Shown here in pieces: positions 6,984 to 15,071 of a DNA stretch of 40,054 nucleotides (position 1 is the stretch's first letter; each line of letters starts with the position of its first letter). The notes beneath the pieces are model-generated. The model was not told the DNA's origin. It made no database searches and was given only the letters and a program-made list of their open reading frames with translations. The position numbers were made by a program, and so were the translations under genes. The DNA is from an uncultured Bacteroidales bacterium. GTDB taxonomy: Bacteria; Bacteroidota; Bacteroidia; Bacteroidales; P3. The stretch lies in the NCBI GenBank assembly GCA_949291555.1, contig CASEWE010000016.1, positions 1 through 40,054 on the forward strand, in the 5' to 3' direction.

Positions 6984-8426
6984 TCAAGGGGTTCCGGAAC
7001 GGGCTGCCGGTTTCCCAGGCAGGTTCAGATGGCGTACGGAAACGGCCACGTCGAATTCTTGCCGCAGCAGCCGGGCCATGCTTTCGGCGCAGTAGACAGA
7101 CCGGTGCCGGCCGCCGGTGCACCCGAAAGAAAGGCTCAGGCTCTCGAAGCCCCTTTCTATGTAGTTCAGAATGGCTGGCTTGACAACTTGCAGGCAGTTT
7201 TGCAGGAAATCCGCCACTTGCGGCCGGGCTGAAAGGAAGCGTATTACTTCCGTGTCCAGGCCGGACAAGTCCTTGTACGTTTCGAACCTGCCGGGATTGG
7301 GCAGGAACCGGCAGTCGAACACGAACCCGCCTCCATGATCGGGATGGGAAGGAAGGTTCCCGCTTTTCAGGGAAAAACTGAAGATGCTCACGTGCAGTTC
7401 CGTAGAGCCGGGTTTTTGGAAAGAAGCCCAGCGGGAATTGTTCAAGGTCTTGAAAATCCGTTCTATTTCAGGTAGTTGAAAGGGAAGGGGGGACAGCGAG
7501 GCCGCCGATGAGAAATTGCGGATGGCAAAAGGGATGCTCTTCAGGAAAAGATCCTTCTTCTGGTGCAATCCTCTTAGCCCGTAAGTCCCCATGGCTTGGA
7601 GAATGCGGAGCAGGAGGCAGGCATGGAAATCCCTTTGAAATGTCTCCGGCGCGAATCCCGGTATTCTTTCCGAGGCTATTCCAAGATAATATTCCATCAG
7701 TTTGCGGCGGAAGTTTTCCGGCAAGTTGGCCTTGGCATCGTACAAGAGGGAAACCAAGTCGTAGGCCAAGGGGCCTTTTCTCCCGCCTTGGAAATCGATG
7801 AACCAGGGCTGATCGCCTTTCAAGAGGATGTTGCGGGATTGGAAATCCCGGTAGAGGAAGCCTTGGAGGGTGCTTCCGGAAAGGAAATCGCAGAGGTTTT
7901 CGAAATCTTTTTCCAGGAGCGGTTCGGAAAATTCCGTTCCGCTGAGTTTGAGGAAAAAGTATTTGAAGTAGTTCAGATCCCACATCATGGAAGTCCTGTC
8001 GAAAGCCGCTACCGGGTAGACTTTCGTGTAGGTTACAGGGGCGGTCTGGAATCGCGCCAGATGGTCGATGACGGTTCGGTAAAGGGAATCGATCCGGCAG
8101 CCGGGTTCCTGGGGCCAAGGATCGGGCAGGACGGAAAAAAGGCTGCAATCCCCCAAGTCTTGCACGAAGTAGATGGTTTCCCCGCAAGCGACATGGCAGA
8201 GAGCCGGCACGTTCAGCCCTATCCGGGCAAACTGGAGGGAAAAGGAGAAATAGGCTTGGTTTTCGGCGATATTTTCATTGCAGACTCCCAAGACGCTTTC
8301 CCCGTTCCGGATAATCCGGTAGTATTTCCGGGCGGATCCGGAAGCGGGCAGGAGGTAAAGGCTTTCAGGTTCTTTCCCGGTCCAGAGCTCGTATTGCCGG
8401 GCTATTTCTTTTTCGGTTTCGGTCAT
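6984..8426 (-). CDS. Phosphotransferase (APH/AmgK-like) fused to a RapZ C-terminal domain
   Basis: A 480-residue two-domain protein. Residues about 1-330 form an aminoglycoside-phosphotransferase/sugar-kinase fold with SGSARKYYRI near the N-terminus, the catalytic loop YRDFQSRNILL and the metal-binding DFQGG. Residues about 345-480 match the C-terminal domain of RNase adapter RapZ (FVFDCRFLPNPGR, SFGCTGGRHRSVYCAE); the P-loop NTPase domain of proteobacterial RapZ is replaced by the kinase. In related bacteria AmgK-type kinases phosphorylate cell-wall sugars; RapZ senses glucosamine-6-phosphate. A role linking amino-sugar recycling and envelope precursors is inference. An in-frame Met at 8549 would overlap the upstream gene, so I start at 8426, 40 nt after the DUF5103 stop. 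Confidence 0.88.
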   Translation of the reverse strand: MTETEKEIARQYELWTGKEPESLYLLPASGSARKYYRIIRNGESVLGVCNENIAENQAYFSFSLQFARIGLNVPALCHVACGETIYFVQDLGDCSLFSVLPDPWPQEPGCRIDSLYRTVIDHLARFQTAPVTYTKVYPVAAFDRTSMMWDLNYFKYFFLKLSGTEFSEPLLEKDFENLCDFLSGSTLQGFLYRDFQSRNILLKGDQPWFIDFQGGRKGPLAYDLVSLLYDAKANLPENFRRKLMEYYLGIASERIPGFAPETFQRDFHACLLLRILQAMGTYGLRGLHQKKDLFLKSIPFAIRNFSSAASLSPLPFQLPEIERIFKTLNNSRWASFQKPGSTELHVSIFSFSLKSGNLPSHPDHGGGFVFDCRFLPNPGRFETYKDLSGLDTEVIRFLSARPQVADFLQNCLQVVKPAILNYIERGFESLSLSFGCTGGRHRSVYCAESMARLLRQEFDVAVSVRHLNLPGKPAARSGTP

Positions 8427-8466
8427 GGCATTCGTGTTCGGGCAGGGATGCGGGAATGGGGGCGAT

Positions 8467-9729
8467 TTACTCCGGCAGGTCCCGGCTGTTGGTTTTCCCG
8501 AGGCCCAGGAGGCGGTCGTAACGGCCTCCTGGTTCGCGGTAGAAGACATAAATATAGTAGTCGTTCTCGGTTTCCTGGTGGTTGCCTTCCAAATAGGGGA
8601 TGCGGATTTCCCCGTTTTCCTTGCAGGCGAACATGTAGTCGTAAAAACCTTGCTTGAGCGGCAGGCTCAGGACGTGCATGCCTAAGTCTTCTTCGTAGCG
8701 CATCCGGCTTTCCTCGTTGCATTCCCAGTTGTTGAACTTTCCGATCACATAGATTTCGCGTTGGGGGAACGGCTTCTCTTCCAAGAGGAAATGCACGTTG
8801 ACGTATTCGGCTTCGATATCCGATTTTTCCATGCTTTCGGCTTTGATTGCGAAATCCCCGTTCAAATCGTCATCGCTCAGGTAAGGCGTGTATTCCCGGC
8901 TTTTCTGCGGAAAGAGCTGGGCGTTCCAGCGGTTGCTTGTTATCTGGGTGTATTCCACATCATGTCCGGAATGCCGTACCGGCCGGATGTCGAAATTGCG
9001 GAACTCGTTCAGCCCGTCGAATACCAAAGCGTCCTGGTCTTTGTAAAAATAGGTGTCGCCGGTTTGATAAAGCATGGGCAGCCGTCTGATGGTCTGCGTG
9101 TTCAGATTCTGTTGGGCATAGACTTTCAGGCTTTCTTTGGCTTGAAGTATCCTTACGGGCGAGCTTTGGGCATCGAGTTCCACTTCCAGTTCCTGCCGGG
9201 AGAGCCTCCATTCCACCCTCCGGGGAACCTTGGCTCGGGCCTTGACCTTGACATGCGGTTCGCAGACCATGAAAGGAACCCGCAACAGCACGTTTTCCGG
9301 ATCCGAGCTTTCGAAGATTTCGAACGCATAGGCTCCGGAAACTTTCACGTTGCGGTTCGCTTGGGGAAATTCGAAACGGTAGTGGACATAATTGGTCCGG
9401 GTGTTGAACGAAAGTTCCGCTTGGGAAATATCGGTCTTGTTGATGCCGCTCACGTATTCGATTTCGCGCAAAGACGAGCGGCTTCCGTCGGTGTTGAGAT
9501 GGACGACCCGGTAGCGGAGCAGCATGTCCCGGTCTTGCAGGTCGTCGAAACTGACCGTGAGGCGGTCGGAACTGCCCAGATTGATGACGGGCAGGTACTT
9601 GTATTCGGGATTGGAAGAAACCGCCTGGACGGAGCCGAATCCGCTGCCAGTCTGCGCGTGAAGGCCTAAGGAGAGGAGAAGCAGCAAGGACAGGAGGAAA
9701 AGCACGGCGGGCTTTCGGAAAGTTTTCAT
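8467..9729 (-). CDS. DUF5103 protein (type IX secretion system plug-like domain)
   Basis: A 420-residue exported protein. The N-terminus is a clear signal peptide (a Leu-rich core ending LGLHAQ). The body matches the Bacteroidetes DUF5103 family: an N-terminal domain with SFDDLQDRDMLLRYRVVH and YVHYRFEFPQ, followed by a C-terminal CBM48-like beta-sandwich (IYVIGKFNNWECNEESRM, GFYDYMFACKENG). Members have been connected with the plug of the SprA translocon, but the family also occurs widely and its role in this organism is unproven. It lies 60 nt behind spmAB and 40 nt ahead of the kinase-RapZ gene, so the three are probably co-transcribed. Confidence 0.85.
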   Translation of the reverse strand: MKTFRKPAVLFLLSLLLLLSLGLHAQTGSGFGSVQAVSSNPEYKYLPVINLGSSDRLTVSFDDLQDRDMLLRYRVVHLNTDGSRSSLREIEYVSGINKTDISQAELSFNTRTNYVHYRFEFPQANRNVKVSGAYAFEIFESSDPENVLLRVPFMVCEPHVKVKARAKVPRRVEWRLSRQELEVELDAQSSPVRILQAKESLKVYAQQNLNTQTIRRLPMLYQTGDTYFYKDQDALVFDGLNEFRNFDIRPVRHSGHDVEYTQITSNRWNAQLFPQKSREYTPYLSDDDLNGDFAIKAESMEKSDIEAEYVNVHFLLEEKPFPQREIYVIGKFNNWECNEESRMRYEEDLGMHVLSLPLKQGFYDYMFACKENGEIRIPYLEGNHQETENDYYIYVFYREPGGRYDRLLGLGKTNSRDLPE

Positions 9730-9789
9730 GGTTGTTTTCGTTTGTTTTTTCGAAGGAGGATGCCTGGTCGGGGTTTTGCGTGAAAGGAA

Positions 9790-11025
9790 TCAGTGGAAAA
9801 AGATGTAAGCCACGATGATGGCGGCCACTACGCCGATAAGGTCGGCAAACAGGCCTGCCTGCACGGCATAGCGGGTTTTCCGGATGCCGACGGAACCGAA
9901 GTAGAGGGCAATGATGTAAAACGTGGTGTCGGCCGCTCCTTGGAAAAGGCAGGAAAGCCTTCCTACGAAACTGTCCGGGCCGTAAGTGCTCATGGCTTCG
10001 ACCATCATGGCCTTGGCCCCGCTTCCGCTCAGCGGTTTCATGAAGGCCGTGGGAAGGGCTCCTACGAAATCGGTGTTCATGCCAGCCGCGTCGAAGCACC
10101 ATGCCAAGCCGTCGATCAGATAGCCCATGGCGCCCGAGGCGCGGAACACGCCGATGCCGACCAGCATGGCGATCAGGTAGGGAATGATTTTTATCGTGGT
10201 GGAAAACCCTTCCTTGGCCCCGTCTATGAATGCTTCATAGACATTGATGCGCTTGTAGAAGCCTCCGCCCACGAAGGCGGTTACCACCAGCAGCAGGATC
10301 CCGTTCCCGGCAAAGCTGGAAAAGCGCGACAACGCTTCGGGTTCGAGCGAGAGGCAATAGGCCATCAAGGCGGCGATTGCAGCGGTGATGCCGGTGAGCC
10401 AGAGCAGTATGGTCTTATTGAATAAATTGATTTTTTGGCGGATGGAGACATAGATAATGGCCCCTAAGGTGGAACAGTAGGTGGCGATAAGCAAAGGGAC
10501 GAAGATGTCGGTAGGATTGGCCGAACCCAGAATGGCTCGTTGCGCCAGAATGGAAATGGGAATGATGGTGAGCCCGGAAGTATTGATTGCCAGGAACATG
10601 ATTTGGGCATTGCTGGCGGTTTCCTTGTCGGGGTTGAGTTCCTGCATGCTTGCCATGGCTTTCAGGCCTAAAGGGGTAGCTGCATTGTCCAGCCCGAGCA
10701 TGTTGGCCGAGAAGTTGAGGAGAAGCTGGCCTTGGGCGGGATGGTCGGCCGGAATGCCGGGAAAGAGCTTATGGAAAAAGGGCCCTATGATTTTCGACAG
10801 CAGCCGCACGGCTCCGGCTTTTTCGCCTATGTTCATCAGGCCTAACCAGAGGGTCATGACGCCTGCCAAGGGAAGGGCGATGTCCATGACCGCCATTTCG
10901 GCCGAAGCGAAAGTGGCATCGATAATGGCCTTGAACACAGCGGTATCTCCGGTAAAGAGGAACGAGCCGAGGGCAACGGCGAAGGCAATGAGGAAAAAAG
11001 CAATCCAGATATAATTCAATACCAT
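9790..11025 (-). CDS. Fused SpmA/SpmB-type nucleoside-recognition (Gate) membrane protein
   Basis: A 411-residue polytopic membrane protein combining two Gate domains that are separate SpmA and SpmB proteins in Bacillus. The SpmA-like half has FTGDTAVFKAIIDATFASA, LGLMNIGEKAG and NMLGLDNAATPLG; the SpmB-like half has GAKEGFSTTIKIIPYLIAML, PTAFMKPLSGSGA and the final hydrophobic helices. In non-sporulating Bacteroidetes its substrate is unknown; nucleoside or other solute transport is only suggested by the domain name. The frame is open for 187 codons upstream, but those lack membrane character, so I start at 11025 (MVLNYIWIAFFL). It is the first gene of the cluster. Confidence 0.88.
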   Translation of the reverse strand: MVLNYIWIAFFLIAFAVALGSFLFTGDTAVFKAIIDATFASAEMAVMDIALPLAGVMTLWLGLMNIGEKAGAVRLLSKIIGPFFHKLFPGIPADHPAQGQLLLNFSANMLGLDNAATPLGLKAMASMQELNPDKETASNAQIMFLAINTSGLTIIPISILAQRAILGSANPTDIFVPLLIATYCSTLGAIIYVSIRQKINLFNKTILLWLTGITAAIAALMAYCLSLEPEALSRFSSFAGNGILLLVVTAFVGGGFYKRINVYEAFIDGAKEGFSTTIKIIPYLIAMLVGIGVFRASGAMGYLIDGLAWCFDAAGMNTDFVGALPTAFMKPLSGSGAKAMMVEAMSTYGPDSFVGRLSCLFQGAADTTFYIIALYFGSVGIRKTRYAVQAGLFADLIGVVAAIIVAYIFFH

Positions 11026-11407
11026 AAAAACGGCTGTTTTTTTCGGGAATCGGCCGGGAGCAGGCGTTCGGTATTTTTTTGCAACGGAAAGCGTTGGCAA
11101 AAGGCAGGGATGCGCGGTTCTGCTGCCCGGGAAGAAGAGCCTTTCCCCTTTTCCCCGATGCGAAGATACGAAAAACGGGTTGAAAGGCGGCCGATCCGGG
11201 GGCGGCCTGCCTTGTGCAGGGAATTTGCCGTGCCGGGGAGCGCCCGGTTGCGGGGCAACGGAAGCGCGGAGATCCGGCGGGCATCGGCAGTCATCCGGAT
11301 TGCCGCGGCAACGGGAATTTCCTCTTGTGGGCGGCAAATCGTATCTTCGCGCTGCAATAAAGAAGCAATGGCTGCCCTCGCAGCAAACCGATGAAAAAGG
11401 AAATCCC
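11026..11407. promoter_or_regulatory. Divergent intergenic region between spmAB and the transglutaminase lipoprotein
   Basis: These 382 nt hold no gene. Two mirror-image copies of an 11-mer, GCGAAGATACG at 11160-11170 and CGTATCTTCGC at 11340-11350, each supply a TATCTTCG pointing outward: leftward (11161-11168) to spmAB, rightward (11342-11349) to the lipoprotein. TATCTTCG is a one-base variant of TAnnTTTG. Neither has a clear TTG at 20 nt; a TTT or TTC lies 20-21 nt before the rightward box. Confidence 0.35.
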
Positions 11408-14092
11408 ATGAAGAAAACATCGAAGGAAACATTCGTCTTATTCCGGCTGTTCGTCCTGCCTGTCTTGCCGGCCCTCTTCCTGCTTTTCTCTTGCAACCGC
11501 CAAGAACGCTTGTTCTCCGATTCCCGCCAATGGGAGGCCGTGCAAGCGGATTTTCTGGAAAAGAAGGCATGGGTGGCCAACGACACGTTTTTTTCGGTGT
11601 TGGAACGGGAAGATCTTTCGCAAGGGGAACGCCAGGCTTTGACATTCCTTTACGCTTACATGCCGTTGGCCGACATGCTCGATTATCCGGGCAGTTATTT
11701 CTTGCAGAATGTGCGCCTTTCGTTCCAAGCGCGGGAGGAAATGCCTTGGGGAACAATCATCCCGGAGAAAGAATTCCGGCATTTTGTCTTGCCGTTGCGG
11801 GTCAACAATGAAAAACTGGACGACAGCCGGGAGGCATTTTACCGGGAATTGAAAGACCGGGTCAAGGGGCTTTCCTTGTACGACGCGGTTCTGGAAGTGA
11901 ACCACTGGTGTCATGAAAAGGTTGTCTACCAGCCTACCGATGCCCGGACCTCCTCGCCTTCGGCCACGGTCAAGACAGCCTACGGCCGTTGCGGGGAAGA
12001 ATCCACCTTGCTGGTGGCGGCATTGCGTTCGGTTTGCATCCCGGCTCGCCAGGTGTACACGCCGCGTTGGGCGCATACCGATGACAATCATGCCTGGGTG
12101 GAAGCCTATGTGGACGGGACATGGCATTTCCTTGGAGCATGCGAGCCCGAGCCGGTGCTCGACCTGGCTTGGTTCAACGAACCGGCTTCGCGCGGGATGC
12201 TGATGCACACCAAGGTGTTCGGCCCTTACCCGGGTCCGGAGGAAATCATGGAAGAAACGCCTTGTTATACGGAAATCAACGTGATCGGCAATTATGCGGA
12301 GACAGCCGGCATGGAGGTGGTGGTCCGGGATTCGTCGGGGGCGCCTTTGGAGGGTGTTCCGGTGGAATTCAAACTGTATAATTATGCCGAATTTTACACG
12401 GTGGCTTCGCGCGAGACCGACAATTCCGGAAAGGCGCGCCTCACGGCAGGCTTGGGCGATATGCTGGTTTGGGCTTCCGATGGCGGGAAATTCGGTTTCG
12501 CCAAAGTTTCTTTCGGGAAGGATTCGGTGGCCGGCATCGTATTGTCGCATTCCCGGGACGAGGAATTTTCTGTGGAGCTCGATGTGGTCCCGCCCGTAGG
12601 GGAGAAGCGGGTTCTGGAAGTGAGCCCTGCGCAAATGGAAGCCAACAAGCTGCGCCTGGAGCGGGAAGACAGCTTGCGGCTTGCTTACGTGGGTGGTTTT
12701 TACGACAGGCCTGCGGCTTTGCTGCGCGCCCGGGCGTTAGGGATGGACACGGCGCGTTTGGCTTCGATCCTGACGGGAAGCAGGGGAAATCATGCCGTCC
12801 TGGATAGTTTCCTGGACGGGACGGCTGCGGATATGCGGGCGGAGGCGTTGGATTTTTTAGAGGTCCTGAGCGAGAAAGACTGGCGCGACATACCGGGTGA
12901 AGTGCTGGAGGATCATTTTTGCCATACGCCCTCCGGAGCAGGGGATTACGAAGAAGGCTTCTACGTGCGGCATGTGCGGAACCCCCGGGTGGAATACGAG
13001 AATTTAAGCCCGTACAAAAGCTATTTCCGTTCGAGCCTTCCGCAGGCTTTCGCGGATTCGGTCGTGCGCGATCCGGATTTCCTGGCCCGTTGGACGAGCC
13101 GGGAAATCCGGGTGGAGGATGCGGCCAATGCGTTGGCAGCTCCCGTTTCCCCGAAAGGGGTATACGAGGCCCGGGTTTCGGACAGCCGGAGCCGGGATAT
13201 TTTTTTCGTGAGCCTTTTGCGCAGCCTGGGCGTGGCATCCCGGATTCATCCGGTGAACGGGAAAGTGCAATACGCCTTGGAGACCGATGCTTGGCAAGAT
13301 GTGGATTTTTCCGATGCCAAGGCGGATCGAGCCCCGAAGGGTACGCTCCGCCTTCGTTACCGGGCAAGCCCGCTGTTGCCGGATCCCGAATATTACAAGC
13401 ATTTCAGTTTGTCGCGTTTCCAATCGGGGAGATGGGTATTGCAGACGTATCCCGAAGATGGAAGCAGCCGCTGGAAGAAACTGTTTTCGCGCGGGCAAGC
13501 CTTGGATACCGGTTATTACTTGCTGGTAAGCGGTACCCGCCTGGCCGGCGGGGAAACCTTGGCCCGGATGTCGTTTTTCCGGGTGGAGGAAGGGAAAGAA
13601 ACGCTTGTCGATTTGGTCATGCGCGACGGGAAAGAGGTCATCAAGGTCTTGGGCCAGTTCAATTCGGAAGCCTTGTATCATGATTTGCAGGCCGGGCAGC
13701 CTTGTTCCATATTGAAGACTACGGGCAGAGGGTATTTCCTTGTGGGCCTGTTAGGCTCGGTGCAAGAGCCGGCCGTGCATGCCTTGCGCGACCTGGCCGC
13801 TCACCGGCAGGAACTGGAAGCATGGGGCAGGCCGTTGCTGTTGCTTTTCCCGGATGAGGCTGCTTGGGAGAAATATCGGAGAGAACCGGTAGAAGGGCTG
13901 CCTTCTACGGTGCATTTCGGGTTGGACAAAGGCGGGGCGCTCCGGGAACACGCGCAAGCCTCCTTGCCGCTCCGGCAGGGCGGATGGCCGGTTTTCATCT
14001 TGGGCGACACGTTCAACCGCGTCGTGTTTGTCAGCCAGGGCTACGATACCGGCTTCGGAAACCGGCTGATGAAGACCTTGCGGGGCATCTGA
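11408..14092 (+). CDS. Transglutaminase-like domain lipoprotein
   Basis: An 894-residue lipoprotein. The signal peptide ends in lipobox FSC with Cys29. Residues about 150-265 form a transglutaminase/protease-like core with Cys195 (YGRCGEES) and His228 (DNHAWVE). The third triad position, usually Asp, falls in the FLGACEPEP segment, where Glu or Cys is present. An Ig-like or carboxypeptidase-regulatory segment follows (VVVRDSSGAPLEGVPVEFKLYN), then a long uncharacterised region with a second weaker transglutaminase-like stretch. The C-terminus (RPLLLLFPDEAAWEKYR, GGWPVFILGDTFNRVVFVSQGYDTG) resembles a thioredoxin-like fold without a CxxC. It probably acts at the cell surface or periplasm on proteins or peptides; the substrate is unknown. 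A start 76 codons upstream would bury the signal peptide. Confidence 0.82.
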   Translation: MKKTSKETFVLFRLFVLPVLPALFLLFSCNRQERLFSDSRQWEAVQADFLEKKAWVANDTFFSVLEREDLSQGERQALTFLYAYMPLADMLDYPGSYFLQNVRLSFQAREEMPWGTIIPEKEFRHFVLPLRVNNEKLDDSREAFYRELKDRVKGLSLYDAVLEVNHWCHEKVVYQPTDARTSSPSATVKTAYGRCGEESTLLVAALRSVCIPARQVYTPRWAHTDDNHAWVEAYVDGTWHFLGACEPEPVLDLAWFNEPASRGMLMHTKVFGPYPGPEEIMEETPCYTEINVIGNYAETAGMEVVVRDSSGAPLEGVPVEFKLYNYAEFYTVASRETDNSGKARLTAGLGDMLVWASDGGKFGFAKVSFGKDSVAGIVLSHSRDEEFSVELDVVPPVGEKRVLEVSPAQMEANKLRLEREDSLRLAYVGGFYDRPAALLRARALGMDTARLASILTGSRGNHAVLDSFLDGTAADMRAEALDFLEVLSEKDWRDIPGEVLEDHFCHTPSGAGDYEEGFYVRHVRNPRVEYENLSPYKSYFRSSLPQAFADSVVRDPDFLARWTSREIRVEDAANALAAPVSPKGVYEARVSDSRSRDIFFVSLLRSLGVASRIHPVNGKVQYALETDAWQDVDFSDAKADRAPKGTLRLRYRASPLLPDPEYYKHFSLSRFQSGRWVLQTYPEDGSSRWKKLFSRGQALDTGYYLLVSGTRLAGGETLARMSFFRVEEGKETLVDLVMRDGKEVIKVLGQFNSEALYHDLQAGQPCSILKTTGRGYFLVGLLGSVQEPAVHALRDLAAHRQELEAWGRPLLLLFPDEAAWEKYRREPVEGLPSTVHFGLDKGGALREHAQASLPLRQGGWPVFILGDTFNRVVFVSQGYDTGFGNRLMKTLRGI

Positions 14093-14143
14093 CGGCCGGT
14101 TTTTCGTTCGAGCCTGTTCCGTTTTTTTATCCGATGCGCATGG

Positions 14144-14193
14144 GCAAAAGGGAAGCCCGGGCGGAAGCGCTTCCGCCCGGGCTTCCCTTTTGC
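14144..14193. terminator. Bidirectional terminator: perfect 50-bp palindrome
   Basis: The two 25-bp arms 14144-14168 and 14169-14193 are exact reverse complements with no spacer. The tips read CAAAAGGGAAGCCCGGG outward, giving T-tracts on both strands. It sits between the convergent lipoprotein gene (ending 14092) and cutC (ending 14224) and fits a shared terminator. Confidence 0.8.
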
Positions 14194-14223
14194 GGGTTCC
14201 GGATGCAGGCTCTCCCCGGTTTT

Positions 14224-14976
14224 TCAGAGGCTTTCCAAGGCTTCGATGGTTTCCCGCACTATTTCCTTGCTGGTTACTTGAACGGCGTATTCCTCGACGT
14301 CGGGATTCCCGCCCATGCGGATGCCTGTGTTCCGGAACAGCATGTTGCTTTCAAGCCGTGCACGCGCGGAAAGATGGAATTCTTTCGCGCCGGTTTCCCG
14401 GGCTATCCGGGCGATGTTCCCGGCATTGATCCCGCTTCCGGGCATGATGGAAACATGGCGGCTTTTCTCCACGAGCGCCCCGATCAGCGCGATGCCTTCG
14501 AGCGCCGTGGCTCGCATGCCCGAGGTAAGGAGGCGGTTGCATCCGCAGTATTCCAGGACTTCGAGGGCTTCGAACGGGTCGCGGCACATGTCGAATGCCC
14601 GGTGGAAGGTGAAAGGGAGCGGGTAGGCGGCTTGGACGCATTTTTTCAAGAACGCGGCATCGATCGAGCCATCGGCGTTGAGCATCCCGGCTACAATGCC
14701 ATCGGCACCGAGGAATTTGGCAGCGGCTATGTCCTGCAGCATGATTTCCTGGTCGAGTTCCCCGTAGAGGAAGTCGCCGCTCCGGGGCCGGATAAGCACG
14801 TTCACGGTGATCCCTTCCACGGCGCAGGCATGCCGTATGCAGGCGAAAGAGGGGGTGGTTCCTCCTTCGGGCAGGGCGGCGCAAAGTTCCACCCGGTCGG
14901 CCCCGCCCTCTTTGGCTGCCAAAACGCTTTGCAGGGAGTTGGCGCAGATTTCCAGCATGAATTCGTTGCGTTTCAT
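14224..14976 (-). CDS. cutC: CutC family protein (copper homeostasis family, TIM barrel)
   Basis: A 250-residue protein with the normal CutC length and motifs: LEICANSLQSVLAAKEGGADRVELC, EGGTTPSF, VLIRPRSGDFLY, ADGIVAGML, LPFTFHRAFDM, LLTSGM, IMPGSGIN and FHLSAR near the end. The fold is a TIM barrel with an internal metal-binding site; the copper role reported in E. coli is disputed. The start at 14976 (MKRNEFMLEICANS) gives the family N-terminus; the 128-codon upstream extension is unlike protein. It follows the fucosidase gene by 95 nt and is probably the last gene of that operon. Confidence 0.92.
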   Translation of the reverse strand: MKRNEFMLEICANSLQSVLAAKEGGADRVELCAALPEGGTTPSFACIRHACAVEGITVNVLIRPRSGDFLYGELDQEIMLQDIAAAKFLGADGIVAGMLNADGSIDAAFLKKCVQAAYPLPFTFHRAFDMCRDPFEALEVLEYCGCNRLLTSGMRATALEGIALIGALVEKSRHVSIMPGSGINAGNIARIARETGAKEFHLSARARLESNMLFRNTGIRMGGNPDVEEYAVQVTSKEIVRETIEALESL

Positions 14977-15071
14977 TTCGGGTCGTGTTTCGAGTTCGGA
15001 AACGGTTTGGGGTTTGCTTTTCGGGGAACGGGAGCCCGGCGGCATGGGCTGCCAGGCTGCTGCCGGTTCGT

